DNA from: Diploscapter coronatus
Lineage: Eukaryota; Nematoda; Chromadorea; Rhabditida; Rhabditidae
DNA length: 64,000 bases
Direction of reading: 5' to 3'
NCBI GenBank assembly: GCA_964036155.1
Contig: OZ038423.1
Coordinates: forward strand, 74,415,249-74,479,248
Part shown: one piece after another, positions 1-13,593 of the stretch
Position numbering within the stretch: the first letter of the stretch is position 1
Layout of the letters: the number at the start of each line of letters is the position of its first letter
The notes under the pieces: model-generated
Database searches by the model: none
Seen by the model: the letters and a program-made list of their open reading frames with translations, nothing else
What the model was told of the DNA's origin: nothing
Translations under genes and position numbers: made by a program

Positions 1-407
1 AACCGATTTTCGCATAACTTATCACTTGGATTGATTTGCCGACATTGTTTTCCTTTGTATCATAGCCAAATGGCGATGTGGCAGGAATAACGTTAGTGAA
101 AAAGTTGAAGCATTCAATCACTCGGCTGTCAACAATACATTATCAATTTTCTCGGGTTTAAAGATCCCGCCACAATATTAAAGGACGAAAGCACATGATA
201 CGAGGAGGAAATAATGGGTTCAACGCAATAGATGTGCAATTATTCTGGCAATCATGATATTGGAGAATAGCTATAGTTGAAATTTAATTGATCAAATAAA
301 AAGTTTCTAAATTGAAACTTTATAAAATGAAAAATAATTGCATTTCCACTGCATTGAGCTGAAACCTCGCATGAATTTCGCGTATACCTTCAAGCCCGTA
401 TTTTCAG
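1..407. other. upstream stretch without a clear exon
   Basis: No coding exon could be assigned. The first confident exon of the FHA/PHD gene starts at 408 in phase 0, and no ATG-containing exon with a matching donor phase is visible here. The ATG at 371 reads into a different frame that stops near 490. The region is therefore probably intron or 5' flank, with the start codon left of the window. Confidence 0.4.
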
Positions 408-3400
408 ATATCGTACAGCTTGACGGACTCGGCGTTTCGATTCGTGCTCCCTTCGGACGCCACCCATCCCCTTCTTTATCTGTATGGCTCTAACGGCAGT
501 CGAATGCCACTCCCTCAATCCACACAGCCTCAAGTGGGCAGTATTAATCAGGTATTTTACTTATCCAAGAATTTAAGGATAAATGTAATATCCTGAGAAA
601 AAAAGAAAACTTCCATAATAGCAACTAGGCCGATCTTCTTAACTTTAGAAGCTCAATAGTCATATTGAAAATACACGAATAAAAATCCAAATTTTCAAAA
701 GGACAAATTAATTTATCAAATTGGCTTCCTGCACTCGACAGAGTGGTGGTGAAATGATGGAATTCAGTTTTGCACACAATTTCCCCTACTCTCATCTTCC
801 TTTTCTATTGTATTTGTGAATTTAGTCATTTCATCATTCTCCGCTTGCAAATTGCTTTCACATTCAAAAGCAATACATAAGAATTATCTTACGCAGGAAT
901 TGATTTCCACGAATTAAAATAACAAAATGGAATTATTTTCTTTGAGATTTTTCTATTTTTAAATAGTCCATCTTTCAGCAGCATTCAATCAACTCAATGT
1001 CAATAGGTCCGTTACCGTACCGTCTTCATCTACGGCGGTTGCCGACCGCGAGCAAACTCAAAGGCGACAATTCAAGCAACAGCACTGACACTCTCGTTTT
1101 GTAAGTTGGAAGGATGAAGCTTTATTGCAGGAAAATAATTTTCAGACTTGATTCATTCACCAAATTTGGACGAAACCCAGACAAATGTGACGTTGTTCTG
1201 ACTTCAACGATTTCGAAGTAATTATCTACCTATTCTTTAAGCAATTGTATAGTTTGAAATGACGATAATGACGGAATTTCGCAGACGAAGTTCTTTATTT
1301 CTTGGCAAATTCTTACCATTTACTATTGTGTTCCGTCACTTTGTAGTCTCGTTAAAACAAGAAAATCATTTCGTCATCTTACGTTACGACACTCAGTCAT
1401 GCTGAATCTAGAGTGGCAATAATTCTCAAAAATATAATCAAAAATTGATTCCATAACTTAATTTTTCAGCTCCTCAAATATGATCTCCCGAGATCATGCA
1501 GAGGTTTGTGGAGAGAAGAACCCGCAAGGATTGGTGGGTCGGTACTACATCGATGATCGATCCTTGAACGGGACTTACATCAATGACATCCGTCTGAACG
1601 GAAAGACAGAAATTCGCAATGGAGATGTAATCAAATTCGGACACATGAATGGAGCTGCTGTGAAACGTGGAGAGAAAGCTCCACAGGTAAGGAGTTGCTT
1701 CTTCGTGAATATATTTTTTCAGCGGGGTTTGACACTTTCAAAAATTTATGCAAATCAAATTTAGGCCAATGCCGAATTCGCGTTCCTGGTCGAGCAATCG
1801 ATCGATGGGATACGATACATCGGCTTCGACAATCACTACAGAAGGATGAAACCGATCGTGTGCTCAGGAGACTCGCTGCATTGCACGGAGATGGAGGGTC
1901 GTTCGATAGACCGTGACAAAGGTCCTCTATCTGCTGGACTGCTTCCACCGAACTACACCCCCTCTTCGATGGGAGGAGTGATCGGCATGGCACCAGCCTC
2001 GGGACATCACCCACAAATGCATCCTCCGAACTCCGCAGCAACTACTGTCGCTGCTCACTTCGCTCAAGGACAGCACGCGGTAAGCTTCTGCATTTATTTG
2101 AAAACGTTGAAATTCGTTTCGAGATCTCAATCGATGAAGCAGTTCTAAGAAGATCGATAAAATAGCGACCACTTTTTGCAAGAATTTATGACTTTGAAAA
2201 GTGCGATTGCCACCCACTAGTTCACCAGCGTGCTAGTTCCGGGTCACTGACCACTGGTCTCGTTTATTATTCCAGTGCAATTCTTTCGAACAAGTCCCTT
2301 AATCATTCTCATGCGCGATGCATTACTTTTTGCCGTTCTACTGCTATGCTCCAGAGGTTGAGGTAATCCGAGCTCTTTCATCGAATCTTCTATTGAATAA
2401 AATAGTCCTATGGTCTCATTTCAGCAATCACAACTTCATACGTCTCCGCCATCTTCTGCCTCGGTAGCTGCAGCAGCGTCTTTAGCCTCTGCCTCAATGC
2501 CGCCTATTTCTGGGTCTGCCAACGATTCGACGATGGCCACGATGGGCTGGCTCAACACTCTTGCACAATTCCCTATGGCGTTCCAATCTCAACTTCCCTA
2601 CCTCCAGGTAAATTTATTTTAGATCAAATTGAATTTTGCCATTATCGCTTTTATTGTAAAAGAGATGATCGAGAAAATCAATCATTTGCAAATAGTTTGG
2701 AATAAGCCATATTCTTCATACGCAAATATGCAATGCGAAAAAATCAGAACCAAGCAGCTCAACTACAATGGATGCAGCAGAATGCGTTGGCTCGACCACA
2801 GGCGTCGCAGTTCCGAATGCCTGATGTTTTGAGTGCAGCAGGGCAGCTTGGACAGAATACTTCGTTTCTCCAGGGGATGACCAAATTTCCGATTGTAAGT
2901 TGAAGGATGCAACTGCTATTTGTCGGAACGCGAAGTGTTGGAATGTATTCTAAAGTCCCTTCTGACATCTAGTCGAATTCATTTCGATTTTCTGGCATTC
3001 CGACAATTAGAAGCTGACGTTGGAGAAGTTTATTGATAACAGCTCCAATCCAGGTACGCGTTCAATAATCACCAAATGATTTCAGTCGAACCAACTGATG
3101 AACTCGTTCCTTGGTCAGAGTGCAGCTGCAGCGGCCGCATCGAACCCACTCTCGAACCCTGCCCAGTCAGTCGCATCGTCGCAAGCACATCCAGCTCCAA
3201 CGTCAGCCACTATAAATGCACAAGCAAATCAGCCGAATGTGTCACATCCTCAACCAATTAATCGGGTAAGCAATTAGAATATTGCCATCAGAAGAGTCAG
3301 TCCGTGATGGACGAGTGCCAAATAGCAAAGGAATTAGGATTTTAAATGTTTCAACTTTTAAATTTATGAAATCCTAGATTAGTGTTATCGCCTGGGAATG

Positions 3401-5638
3401 CAGTACCCGAATAAGAAGTTCACATTTCAATTTCAGGCTTTATCCGATCATCGCGAGAAGGAGGCGGCTCAATCATTATCTGCGTCCAATCTCGTCACGA
3501 ACTCTACTGCTGCTGGAGTTCAACGTCAATCAGCCGACTCAGATTCTCAACCGACTGCTGCAAACGCGAACGCAAATGCAGGAACGACGAAGAATCCCTA
3601 CACGATTCGGAATATGCGGGATGGACTGAGTTCCAAGCCTGTGCCAGTTGGATCTCCTCCAATGGAATGCGATAGTTCTGTGCCGAGTCCACCGAAAGCT
3701 ACTCCTACAGTCATCACTCCCAAGAACTCGCCGGTTTCACCCGTCAAGCAGACCAAAGAAAGTAAGAGTTCCTACGAGCTCGAAAAAGTAAAAGAACAAC
3801 TCTAAATTTTCAGTCATTCCATCCCCACCACTTCGAGCTCCCGCCCCAGCACCGTGGAACACAACTCCATCGCCAAAAATGCGAGAACCTGCAGAAGATA
3901 CTATCGAGAAGAGCAAAAGCAAGAAGAAGAAGGAGCAAGATGTAAGGTTTACAGTATTCTAGGACCTTTAGATTTGATAAGATTGGAGGTTCGGGAGTAA
4001 CGTTACCAAATTTGCCTTTTATATATAATTTCATTGCTTATCATATTTGAGATTTTTTGAGGCCAAATTTTTCTGAATAGCCATCCTCGCGACAAATCAC
4101 TTGTTGGTATTTTGATGTTAAAAATTCAGATAGAGAGCAGCAACAAGAAACCTGCGCCGATTTCGAGTTCAAAGGAGGCGAAGGGGTCAAAGCCAGAGCG
4201 GAGAGTGAGCATATCTGAGAAGGGCGGAGCAGGTGGACAGAAGAAGAGACCAAATGAAATCGAGAGGCTGCTGACTGATCTGACAGAGACCAGCTGGGTC
4301 AATACTGTCAGGTAAATTAGATGTCTATCTTCTTGAAAAACCTCCAATTCCAGAAGGGTATCGTCAGGATCCAGAAGGCCAACTGAAGAAGTATTGCTTG
4401 AGAAGAAAGCCAAGAAGGAGATGAAGAAGGTGAAGATGCTTCTATTTCAAAGTAACCCGAAACCTCATGCCATATATTTTTAGAAAGCCAAGCGAGAGAG
4501 GGAAGAGCGTGAGCGGGAAAAGGCCTTGTCTGCATCTGGAAGTTCTGGAGCCAGGTCGTCAGATCCGACAAAACGACGAATGAAGCAGCTGAGCGATGAA
4601 TCGTCCAGCAGCAGCAGCAGCTCAAGTGAAGAAGAGCCGGTCAAGTCAGAGGTCGACTCGGATGAATCGGATTCGGAGAGGCCACCACCGAAGAAGGCTA
4701 AACACTCCGAGAAGGCGGCCGCTCCAATCAGTGTCGCGAGGCATACTGCTCCGCCCTCGAAACACAAGGTAAGAATTGGATTATTTTTCAAATGATTCAT
4801 ATTTGGTTCTAATGGTCGTACGTATGAAAATTAAGTTCTAGAAACTGATATATATATAAAATCGCGAGTCGTTGAAATTCAGAAGACACTTTCTCATGAT
4901 AATAAACAAAGAGACGGCGAAACAGATCAAATCTAAGTCTTTGAATTTCAGAAACGGAAATCGCGAAAATCGGACTCGGAAAGTAGCGACTCGGAAGACG
5001 GTGAATCAGATCGAGAAAAGAGGAAAAAGAAGGAGAAGAAATTGGCAAAGAAGGAAAAGGAGAAGGAAAAGGAAAAAGAGAAGGAAAAAGAAAAGGAAAA
5101 AGAGAAGGAAAAGAAGAAGTCGTCTAGTAAGCATCACAAGAAGGAGAAGGTAATGGAGAGAAATGAAAGTTAAACTAATTACATTTTTAGGAAATCGAAT
5201 CTCGAATAGATTCCGCCGAAATGGCCGACGACGATCCACTCAAGGGCCAATGTGGTTTGTTCTCCACCTGCAAGAATCCCATTGCAGATGATGTTAACTG
5301 GGTAAGTTGATTATTTCCTAGATTTTCAAGGCTTTTTAATCAAGTATTTTCTCCTATCTTTAGTTAACATTATCTGTCAAAGTTTTCGAAACGTAACCAT
5401 TTGAGTATGTTTTTCAGACAATGCTAAACAATTTATACACTTCTGAGCTTTCTTAATTTGATATTTAGTATTTCTTTAGATCCAATGCGACTTGTGCCTT
5501 CAATGGTATCACGCGATTTGCGTGTTCGATTCAAATTCGATACCCGAAGAAGAAATGGAGCGGTACGACTGTGGTTGCAAGAGTCGAAACAGGGAAAAGC
5601 ATAAACATCACAAGAAGAAGAAGAAGTCCAACAAATAG
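408..5638 (+). CDS. FHA domain and PHD finger nuclear protein (5' end probably missing)
   Basis: Sixteen exons join in phase: 408-551, 979-1100, 1146-1217, 1470-1686, 1765-2079, 2425-2607, 2748-2894, 3086-3265, 3437-3761, 3814-3941, 4130-4311, 4354-4429, 4484-4768, 4952-5149, 5191-5301, 5480-5638. They give 947 residues and a TAG stop. An FHA phosphopeptide-binding fold spans exons 2-4, with the signature FGRNPDKCDVVL, ISRDHAE and SLNGTYIND. The middle is Ala/Ser/Gln/Pro-rich and probably disordered. A long Lys/Glu tract with SR-like acidic serine runs follows. A C-terminal PHD finger begins at CGLFSTC, continues through QCDLCLQWYHAIC and ends YDCGC, with a basic tail. N-terminal FHA plus C-terminal PHD resembles vertebrate TCF19, though this protein is much longer. 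The role (reading histone and phospho marks in the nucleus) is inferred from the domains. Orthology is unproven and the true N-terminus is not seen. Confidence 0.85.
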
Positions 5639-7052
5639 AAAATATCATCGTAGCCTCTTACTTTCACAGTAATCTATGATAGAAACTTAACCACGGTAGA
5701 AATTTAATATTTTAGAAAATTGTAAATTCGAATAATCCGAGTTTAGCTTCGAAGTCTAGGAAAAAAACTTGTGAATTTCGAATCAGAGTATATTATGATA
5801 TCCTAAAATTCATAAGTTTTTTTATTATAATTTTTAGTAACCTGAAAGTTTTCTTCAAGAATTATTCCGACAACTGGATTACCTTACACCCTATGCATTT
5901 GTGATTTATACATAGCGAAGTTCTATCCTTTCCAGGCATTTATTTTCTAAAATATCACAATTCTTTTCATTTCTGAATTTCCAAACTCATTTCGAATGCT
6001 ATAACATTGGTTAGCCAAGAATTCTAGGGAAATGCCAAATTCATCTGTTCATCTGCGAAAATCTCATCTTTTCACCCACAAATCTGACCCATCAGCCTCA
6101 ACAAACCCATACACTTATCTAATAGCCTAAACGGATATCATTTTCACAATTTCCTTTCTTACTTCATTCGTTTTTGCTAAAATTAGATTAATCTACGGAT
6201 GTCTAGAATCTCGACGGGTTGTGTCATAAATTCTCTATCATTTCTTCATTTCATTCTAATGTTATTTCCTATTTTTCTATCAGTAATAAGTTAAAATCCA
6301 TTTATTACTTCACAAAATCTCGTTTAGGTTGAAAATTCAATAAAATATTACTATTTGTGAAAGGTTTCAAATTTGTAAACTTGAAGGAAAAGATCATAGA
6401 AAAGGAAATTAAGTCGGCGATAGAGGCACCTAGGAAATTGAAAATTTGAAGAAAAACGTAATCCTTTTTTTCAAATTTTCAATAAAAGAGATCGCACCTT
6501 TAAGGATGCTAAAGATAAAATTCAAAAATATAAAATCAGGGAAATATTCCCGAAAATAAAATCATAAAATATTTACACATTGATATCAAATCTAGATTTG
6601 TTTGTTTTGGATAATATTTATAACTTCTAATATGTAATATCCTCTATAAGTTTGGCATGAGTATACAAATTCATGTAGAATCTCATATTATTATGTACTT
6701 GGATATACTACGTAAGTTAACGATATAAGGGATATGATAACTCGTAGACTACGCATGCATAAGTTATTTATAATCGTCGTAAAATGGGTATATAAAATAT
6801 GAGATAGATATCTTATTGAAATTAAGTAGGAATTCCGATATATTGCACAGAAATCATGATATACCGGGGATATTGTGAATATGTGGTACAAATTAGAGAC
6901 TAGATTCGTAGCTTCGTCCCTCGTGTATAGTATAAAATGTATGAGAATTAAAATCAATGATATCTTGAACCGTCTACACCTGTATGTATGAACGTAACAA
7001 TAAAACAAATAGAAGAATAAAATATGAAAATGCATTTGAAAATCTTACCACT
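5639..7052. other. convergent intergenic region, 3' UTRs
   Basis: AT-rich sequence between the convergent ends of the FHA/PHD gene and the neprilysin gene. An AATAAA on the plus strand at about 6339-6344 could be the poly(A) signal of the FHA/PHD gene. No exon, tRNA or repeat structure was recognised. Confidence 0.5.
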
Positions 7053-10000
7053 TTACCAAACGACACATTTGTTGGAAGGGTTGAGGACCGAATTGACTGG
7101 ACAGTTGTAGGCAGCTGAGAAGTCTTCCATGTTTGAGAGAACACCAAAGACTCGGAAAATCTGAAAGAATAATCTGTCATTTTCTGATATTGAAATTTGC
7201 AAAAGTTGAACTTCATGGTAAATTATCTCAGTTTATCCATTAGCTACTTTGAAAATCGCTAAATTAGGAAATGAACTATCGAGAAAGTGAAGAGAAGCAA
7301 AGATGCTTTCCAAGGCAACGGAACAGAAGAAAATACTTTGAAAAATAAATAATGTGGAAAAAATTACCTCTGGAGAATGTTCGTCTGTCAAAACCTGTTG
7401 CATGGCGGCAGCCTGTTTCTTCTGTCCGCACCAGAAATGAGCATAGCTCAGGAAAAAGATCTGCTCGTTCGAATACTTCGACAGGCCGGGTAGTCGGGGC
7501 TCCTCTCCGTGAGTTCGCACGTATTTCTTGTAGGCACGGAATGACTCTTTCACTCCTCCATTATCCGCGATGTTTTCTCCCTGTGTCAGTTTTCCGTTTA
7601 CCTGAAAGCATTCAAATTTTGTCAACAGGCCAAGAGTGAATTGACGGTATCTAATGATCAGGAATATTTAGATTTGCTGAAACACAATAAATTGGAATTA
7701 AAAGGAGCTTACATTAATATTGGTTTGAGGAACGGTGTAATTGCTGTATTGTTGCACGATGCACTGCCTTCGCTCGTCGAAGGCCTGCAGCGAAGCCGCA
7801 CTCCACCAATTGAACAGATTACCGTCCTTGTCGTATTGACTGCCTTGGTCTGGAAACGAACCAAATAAAATCCATTGGGATCACCAATCGAAGGTAATTC
7901 ATAGGATTCGCCCAGAAGTAAGCTCATTGACGGAGACTAGGGAATGGGTGGCGAGAAAAGAGACAGGACTAGTGAATTTCGGACATTTCGATACAAATGA
8001 TACACAACTTACCATCAAATCCGTGAGTTATCTCATGTCCGATCACTGCGCCAATCTAGAAGAAAATAATATGCAGAGAAAACACATTGAAAGATACCGC
8101 TCCGTAATTGACAGCCTTCGGAAATTCGCCGCTGAAGAAGGGAGGCTGCAGGATACCGGCGGGGAAGGCTAAAATTGAACATATGGTTTCCATAGGTTTC
8201 GAAACCGTAAAAAAAAAACAATTTCCAGATACACCCGATCAGATCCTCTTTCGGAAAGAAAATGTTTCGAAGGTAATAATATCCTACCGAAAGTACCGTT
8301 GGTCTATCGAGATATTTGAAAATTGGCACTTTGCATTACAGAAAAGTCCGATTGTCGAAACTATTGGAAGAAACTTGTTTGTATAAGAATGTGAAAATCT
8401 TACTGATCGAATTCTTCTCTGGCGAGTAGAAGGCGTTGACAATGGCTGGAGAGACGTCGAATTCCCTCTTGTCAAACGGTTTGAGCAGTTTGCGGAACTC
8501 TCGGTTGTTCATCCAGACCAGACTCTTCTTCATCAAGTCGTAGTAATTATCGGTTGGTTGGATGTCGAGCTGGAATTCGAGAATTGAAGGAAAATAGTTA
8601 CTTTGCAAATATTCTAGATATCAATTTTTAAAATCGGAGTAAGTTTCAGTGATTGACAATAACTGACATGGGAAAAATAAATCGCTTAATTTGAGTTTGG
8701 TCACATAAAAATTACTCGAAAAAGTTACAGCAACAAAAAAAAATGCCGTACCAATTTGTACTGTTCATCCAGTCTATTTCGATCCTTCGTAATGTCCGGG
8801 TAGCCAATGTTCGAAATCATGGACTTGGCCTTGATTATCGCTAGCCTCTTCGTTGCGTCGTCCATCCAATTATTCTCGTTGACCAAATCACTAAATGCCT
8901 CCAGCAGCAAACCGATCATTTCCTAAATTCTCGAATAGCCAATCTCAACTCGCATTCATTCGATTATTAAATGAGTTTTACCAGGGCTTCCGATTTGTCG
9001 TGCTCCATGAAGTGCTCTTCGACGTAAATGGCCCCGGCAGCGAGGGGCAGAATTGTGGTGGGAACAGAAACGCACTCTTTCCAGCGAGGGGCTGATTGCT
9101 GCTGACCGGTCATCACGCGGAGAAACTCCTTAATTTCATTTTTTGTTTTTGTTTTTTCTTTTTAGATTTTAATAAAACAAATGACACAATAAATACTCCA
9201 AACAATATTGAATTTCACGCGATTTTCTTGATACATATTCAATTTCAAAGTCACTAGTATATTGGCGGCTCATCACTTGAATAAAGTTCGAAATTTGAAT
9301 CATTTTCAGTGGTCATAAAACGTGTTTCTTTCGCTTAACGCTGCAATAGTTACGGAAAAGAATGTGTCTACCTGCTTGATATCTTCGAATCGATCATCCA
9401 AATAGCGAACGTTGGTCTGCACAACTCGCCACACGATGTAATTCGCCAGGACGGTTGGATCTGTTCTGGCTATCAAATCTGACATCTAAAACGGGATAAT
9501 AGAAATCTTCTATCAAATAGCCGTGCCTTTCTGAGATACTCGATTTCACAGACAATGACTTGCGAGTTGTTTGTGAACATGTCTTTCAGCTCAGCTGGGG
9601 CGTTGTCCTTCAGGAACTTGAGCCAGTCGATCTGAAAATGAACTCTTACCCTTTGAATTAGTCATTCTCTACCTGAGGCATGTACTCGTACATATCGGAA
9701 ATGTTGCGTTTGTTGTAGAGCCGAGTATTGTTGCGTCGTTCTTCTTCAGGCACGACGATCTGAAAATTGATCAATTTGTGCATGGTTCAGAAATATAGCC
9801 TACTAGTAACTAATTGTTAGGCTCGTTACACCTCAAGACAGCGAATCGTCATAGAAATCATTTATAAAAGAAGAAAAATTACCTTAGCCATTTCTGTTTC
9901 GAATTCGATGATTTTTTCGATGTCAGCATGAACGTCGACATCTGATCGGAAGATATTCTCGTCTAGTCGAAGGATATGCGAAATCTAAAAATTATTGAGA

Positions 10001-13000
10001 AGATTTTGAGTCATTTTCTATTTCTCTCTTCATACAGACCTAGGGGGTATTTGAATCAGACTCAGAAAATATTATAGGACGTAGATCGCATGACTATCCT
10101 GACTTAAGTCCTTCCTAGGTCTGTCTTCATAATCCATTAGAAATGTTAAAAAAGGCTTACGTCTTGCATGTACCGCCTGTATGCATTGATGTGGCTGGCG
10201 AACATCGATGTATTCAAATAGTAATCTCTCGCTCCTCTGCCCAAAGTCAGAGTGCCTTGATCGAAGAACAGCGTGTTGTAGGAAGTGTTCTTCGAATCTG
10301 CATAGACGTAGAATTGGAAGAAAATGTCAACGCCGTAGTCACGAGCAGCGATGAGAAGATCTGAAACTTCGAGAGTAAACCAACTTCAGGCATCGAGTAA
10401 AACTTTGACAAGAGTGAGTAAATGCTGTCAAGGATTTATTTGAGTTTAATGCTTTCTGGCAAAACAAGTTCTGTTGCTTTCTTTATCGTGTTTCAAAAAC
10501 ATTGTACTTATATTCAATAGAAAGGAGCAAATTACCAGTGGTGCTCTTCGGGTCCTCCCTCAATTTTCCGTCATTTCTCAGCATCGGCCAATCGCCCAAG
10601 TCCTTCAAAGTTTCGAAGAGAAGGCTGAAATTTTCGAATTTAGGCAGTTTGAAATTTAGAAAATCTGACGATGTCTTGAGTTGATTGAGCTCGGTCTGGT
10701 TCATGCAGGCCTTGTAGGACATGCGGACCATGTTGATCGATCGGGAGGTACTGTTGGCTTCTCGCTCCAATAGGACTAAAAAGAGCTAATGAAATAGGTT
10801 TCTAAAAATTCCCATATTAACAAACCAATGTAACTATCTCAACTCCTCGATTCTCAACTTGTGGAATGGAGAATGATGAAAATTCATTTAGAAACATGTA
10901 ATAAGAAATAAGTTTCTAACAAATGTCGTCTATAACCCAGAAGATCGGTTTCAATGCTTCTTCATTAAGCATGGAATTTTGAGAATGAGTTAATACCTCG
11001 GAGCTGCTGCCGAACCTGCTCCTTAACGTGTGCAAAAGTGCCGTAGACATACATGTCATCGGGAATCGGGTGGTACGAGTTCCACCTGCCGCACGCGAAC
11101 TCGAAGAAGTTCTCGCACGGGTCCACTGACTGATTCATCGCGTCCATCTCAAAGTTAATCGAGATAAAAAATTTAGAAAAAAAAATCTATTCTTGTTACG
11201 AAGCCTTATTTCAGAGAAAATAATATGCGGTGAAACATATAGAAATTTCCTTCCAGAACAATTATTATAAGTTATGGCGATCTTGAAACTTATTCAAATT
11301 TCACATTCCTGAAATTTATGAAAAAGAAGTCATAAAATTGCTTCAATTTTTCGAAATTGCATACCAAATGAGTTGCGGCCCTAACACATCCAGGAGTAAA
11401 GCAAATGTCTGGTTGTTTGGGCGTCGTTGTTGGGGGTACTGTAGATGGAATCGTTGTTGTCGTCGATTCGGACTCAGAAGGAACCAATGGCGGTGTGACA
11501 TCGTGCATCCCAGAAGTTGACTTGTCGACTACTATGGGCACTAATTTATCTGAAAAAAAAATCGGTTCACTAACAATACATTTGCAATCGGAATTAGGAA
11601 GAGAAAGAAAGCAGATGCTAATTTGCCGCTAACAAAAACAGGAACAATTTTCAAAAACGTTTGATCTTACCGAGTAAGCTTTAGAAAGAAAAGCTTGAAA
11701 AATTCCAAACAAACAAACAAGATAAAGAAACTCACCTTGATTCGGCTTCAGGTTGAATAACAAAATCGTCAGAATTAACGACAAGAGCAGGAGCAGAAAT
11801 ATGAGTGGCAAGGCGACTTTCTCAATTGTCGTCCTTCGAGCCCACCAACGAGCGGCGCCCTGAACATTGACCAATTAACGATAATTGGGATGACTATCGT
11901 ACACTTGTAATAGTTGTAGCTAATAAAACTCGTTGGTATCGAAGATTTTGAATTCGGGCATAGATTTTAGACATTTTCGTGAAATAATGGTAATAGCAGG
12001 TGATTCATGAAGGTGGACTGGAAATTTCACCCATTTCAGAATTTTGAAAAACTCTTAGCATGAGAAAGAACAAGAAAAGAAAATCTGGTATCAAAATGAT
12101 CAGCAAGGTGTGAAAAAACACTTTGATATCAAATACTCTTCTGGAAAAATGAGATTTTTTTTTAAATGAGTGAAATTTTCAGAATAAAAATAGAGTAATT
12201 GATCGATTAACAAACCTTTCCGCCCGGGATAAACAAGACAGAGGGAGGCATTTCATCGGGTGGTGCATTGAAACACGGCGACGAACTGCTGAATTTTAAT
12301 ATATCGATTTTTCCGTGTATAATCTTCTCACTCATTCCAGGAATGAATTATCAATTTTTATCATTCTTTAGGTTTTTATGGGAACTAGCAAATTCACATC
12401 ATGCGAAATTTGCATAATCTTATAATCCCTAAATAGCCCATCTTTTTGGTAAAAATGAGATTTTGGAAAAGTTATCAAATTTTCGAAGACGAAAAGCTAT
12501 GCAAGTGTTCGGGGAAAGCTTAAAATTGCATGCAAATTTTGTGAAATCATGACGAATTTCGTGCTTCGCGATGCAGCAATCTCGGTTCAAAAATCAAAAC
12601 TATGTCTAGTTTGTACTTTTCCTATAAAAAACAACCTGCTCTTTTCGTCTCTGCATAAATAATAATTATGCAGCGAATGTGGAATGTCATTCACAGGATC
12701 AATGGTTTTTTTTTATCAAATTGTATAGCTATTCAGAAACATATGTAGGTTTGTATAGAATTCTGTTAAGAAAATTATATGTAAGAGGTTTTTCATGAAA
12801 CTCTTCCTTATCGTAGGATTAGGCTTTTTCACTTGAGAATTAGAATGAAATTCATTTTCTAGCTTTTTTTTTATAATTCTACTTTATGATGAATCTAGAA
12901 AATGTTTTTCTAGTCTAGACATGCACAAATCCATTCATTTCCCAGGGTCTTGTAACAACATCCAACATGTGTTTCGATTTCAGGAAAAGCATAAATGTTT

Positions 13001-13593
13001 TGCTTTGGCGAATAAAAAGGCGCATAAAGTTGTCATTTGAATCAATCAAAGAGAAAGTCGAGCCCAAAAGTCAAAGTTTTTTGCACGAATCGGAAGAAAC
13101 AGCGAATTCTTGCATCAGGTGACGAAATTTACGCATAAATGAGCAGAGTGGAAAGTCGTGTGCATAAAAATCAGAATTATCATCATTTCGATTGAGAATT
13201 TTATAATAAATTTCAAATCAAAATTTCAACAACCGGGAAGCAGACCCAGGAAAATATTCAGCTAGAATGAAAAATTATAGGAGAGGAGATATGCAAATCA
13301 GACTTTTCTATCGAACGTTGACATAGGGGGTTACGCAGCAAGACCTTGTCAGAATATATTGGCTCTAGGAGATACGCTCGAACGATCTGGTTTAAGCCCT
13401 GCTGCTTAGGTATCTCAGGGAGTAAAACATACATTTCCATAAAAGTTGAACTTACGGTATTTTTTGAAAAAAATAAGAGAAAAATTGAGACCTACCTGGG
13501 CGTCTCACCGCCTCCATCGGTCATGGAGATGAGCTGCATGTGGCTCTCGTTGGTCGTCAGATGCATATAATTCGCGGGCTCCAGCAGAGGCAT
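7053..13593 (-). CDS. neprilysin-family (M13) zinc metallopeptidase, type II membrane
   Basis: Nineteen exons give 851 residues, from ATG 13593 to stop 7055. Coordinates: 13496-13593, 12216-12288, 11736-11859, 11365-11549, 10997-11147, 10536-10775, 10161-10360, 9883-9984, 9673-9759, 9527-9631, 9372-9485, 8982-9128, 8752-8922, 8404-8569, 8098-8168, 8013-8055, 7713-7849, 7368-7601, 7053-7160. Order of parts: a cytoplasmic N-terminus; a membrane anchor (LPLIFLLLLLSLILTILLF); a Thr/Pro-rich stalk; then the ectodomain opening CFTPGCVRAA and DPCENFFEFACGRW. Catalytic features are NAFYSP (substrate binding), HEITH (zinc ligands and catalytic Glu), GENIADNGG (third zinc ligand) and the canonical CVVW C-terminus. 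It should cleave extracellular peptides such as neuropeptides. All key residues are present. Intron 10 is GC-AG and about 41 bp long. It resembles nematode nep genes, but which paralogue is unknown. Confidence 0.93.
10035..10130. repeat. short inverted-repeat element in a neprilysin intron
   Basis: The intron between exons 10161-10360 and 9883-9984 contains ACAGACCTAGG near its left side and its inverse CCTAGGTCTGT near its right side, about 90 bp apart. The right part (GACTTAAGTCCTTCCTAGG) recurs in inverse orientation near 19842-19862. This suggests a small dispersed non-autonomous element. No target duplication was established. Confidence 0.45.
12289..13495 (-). other. large first intron of the neprilysin gene
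   Basis: This 1.2 kb intron holds at least five GCATAAA motifs on the plus strand (near 12655, 12983, 13021, 13133 and 13162). No exon or transposon was recognised in it. The motif cluster could be regulatory, but this rests on sequence repetition only. Confidence 0.3.

Noticed and set aside
371..491. ATG at 371 as the start of the FHA gene
   Set aside because: Its frame differs from the one that runs through the FHA exons and stops early.
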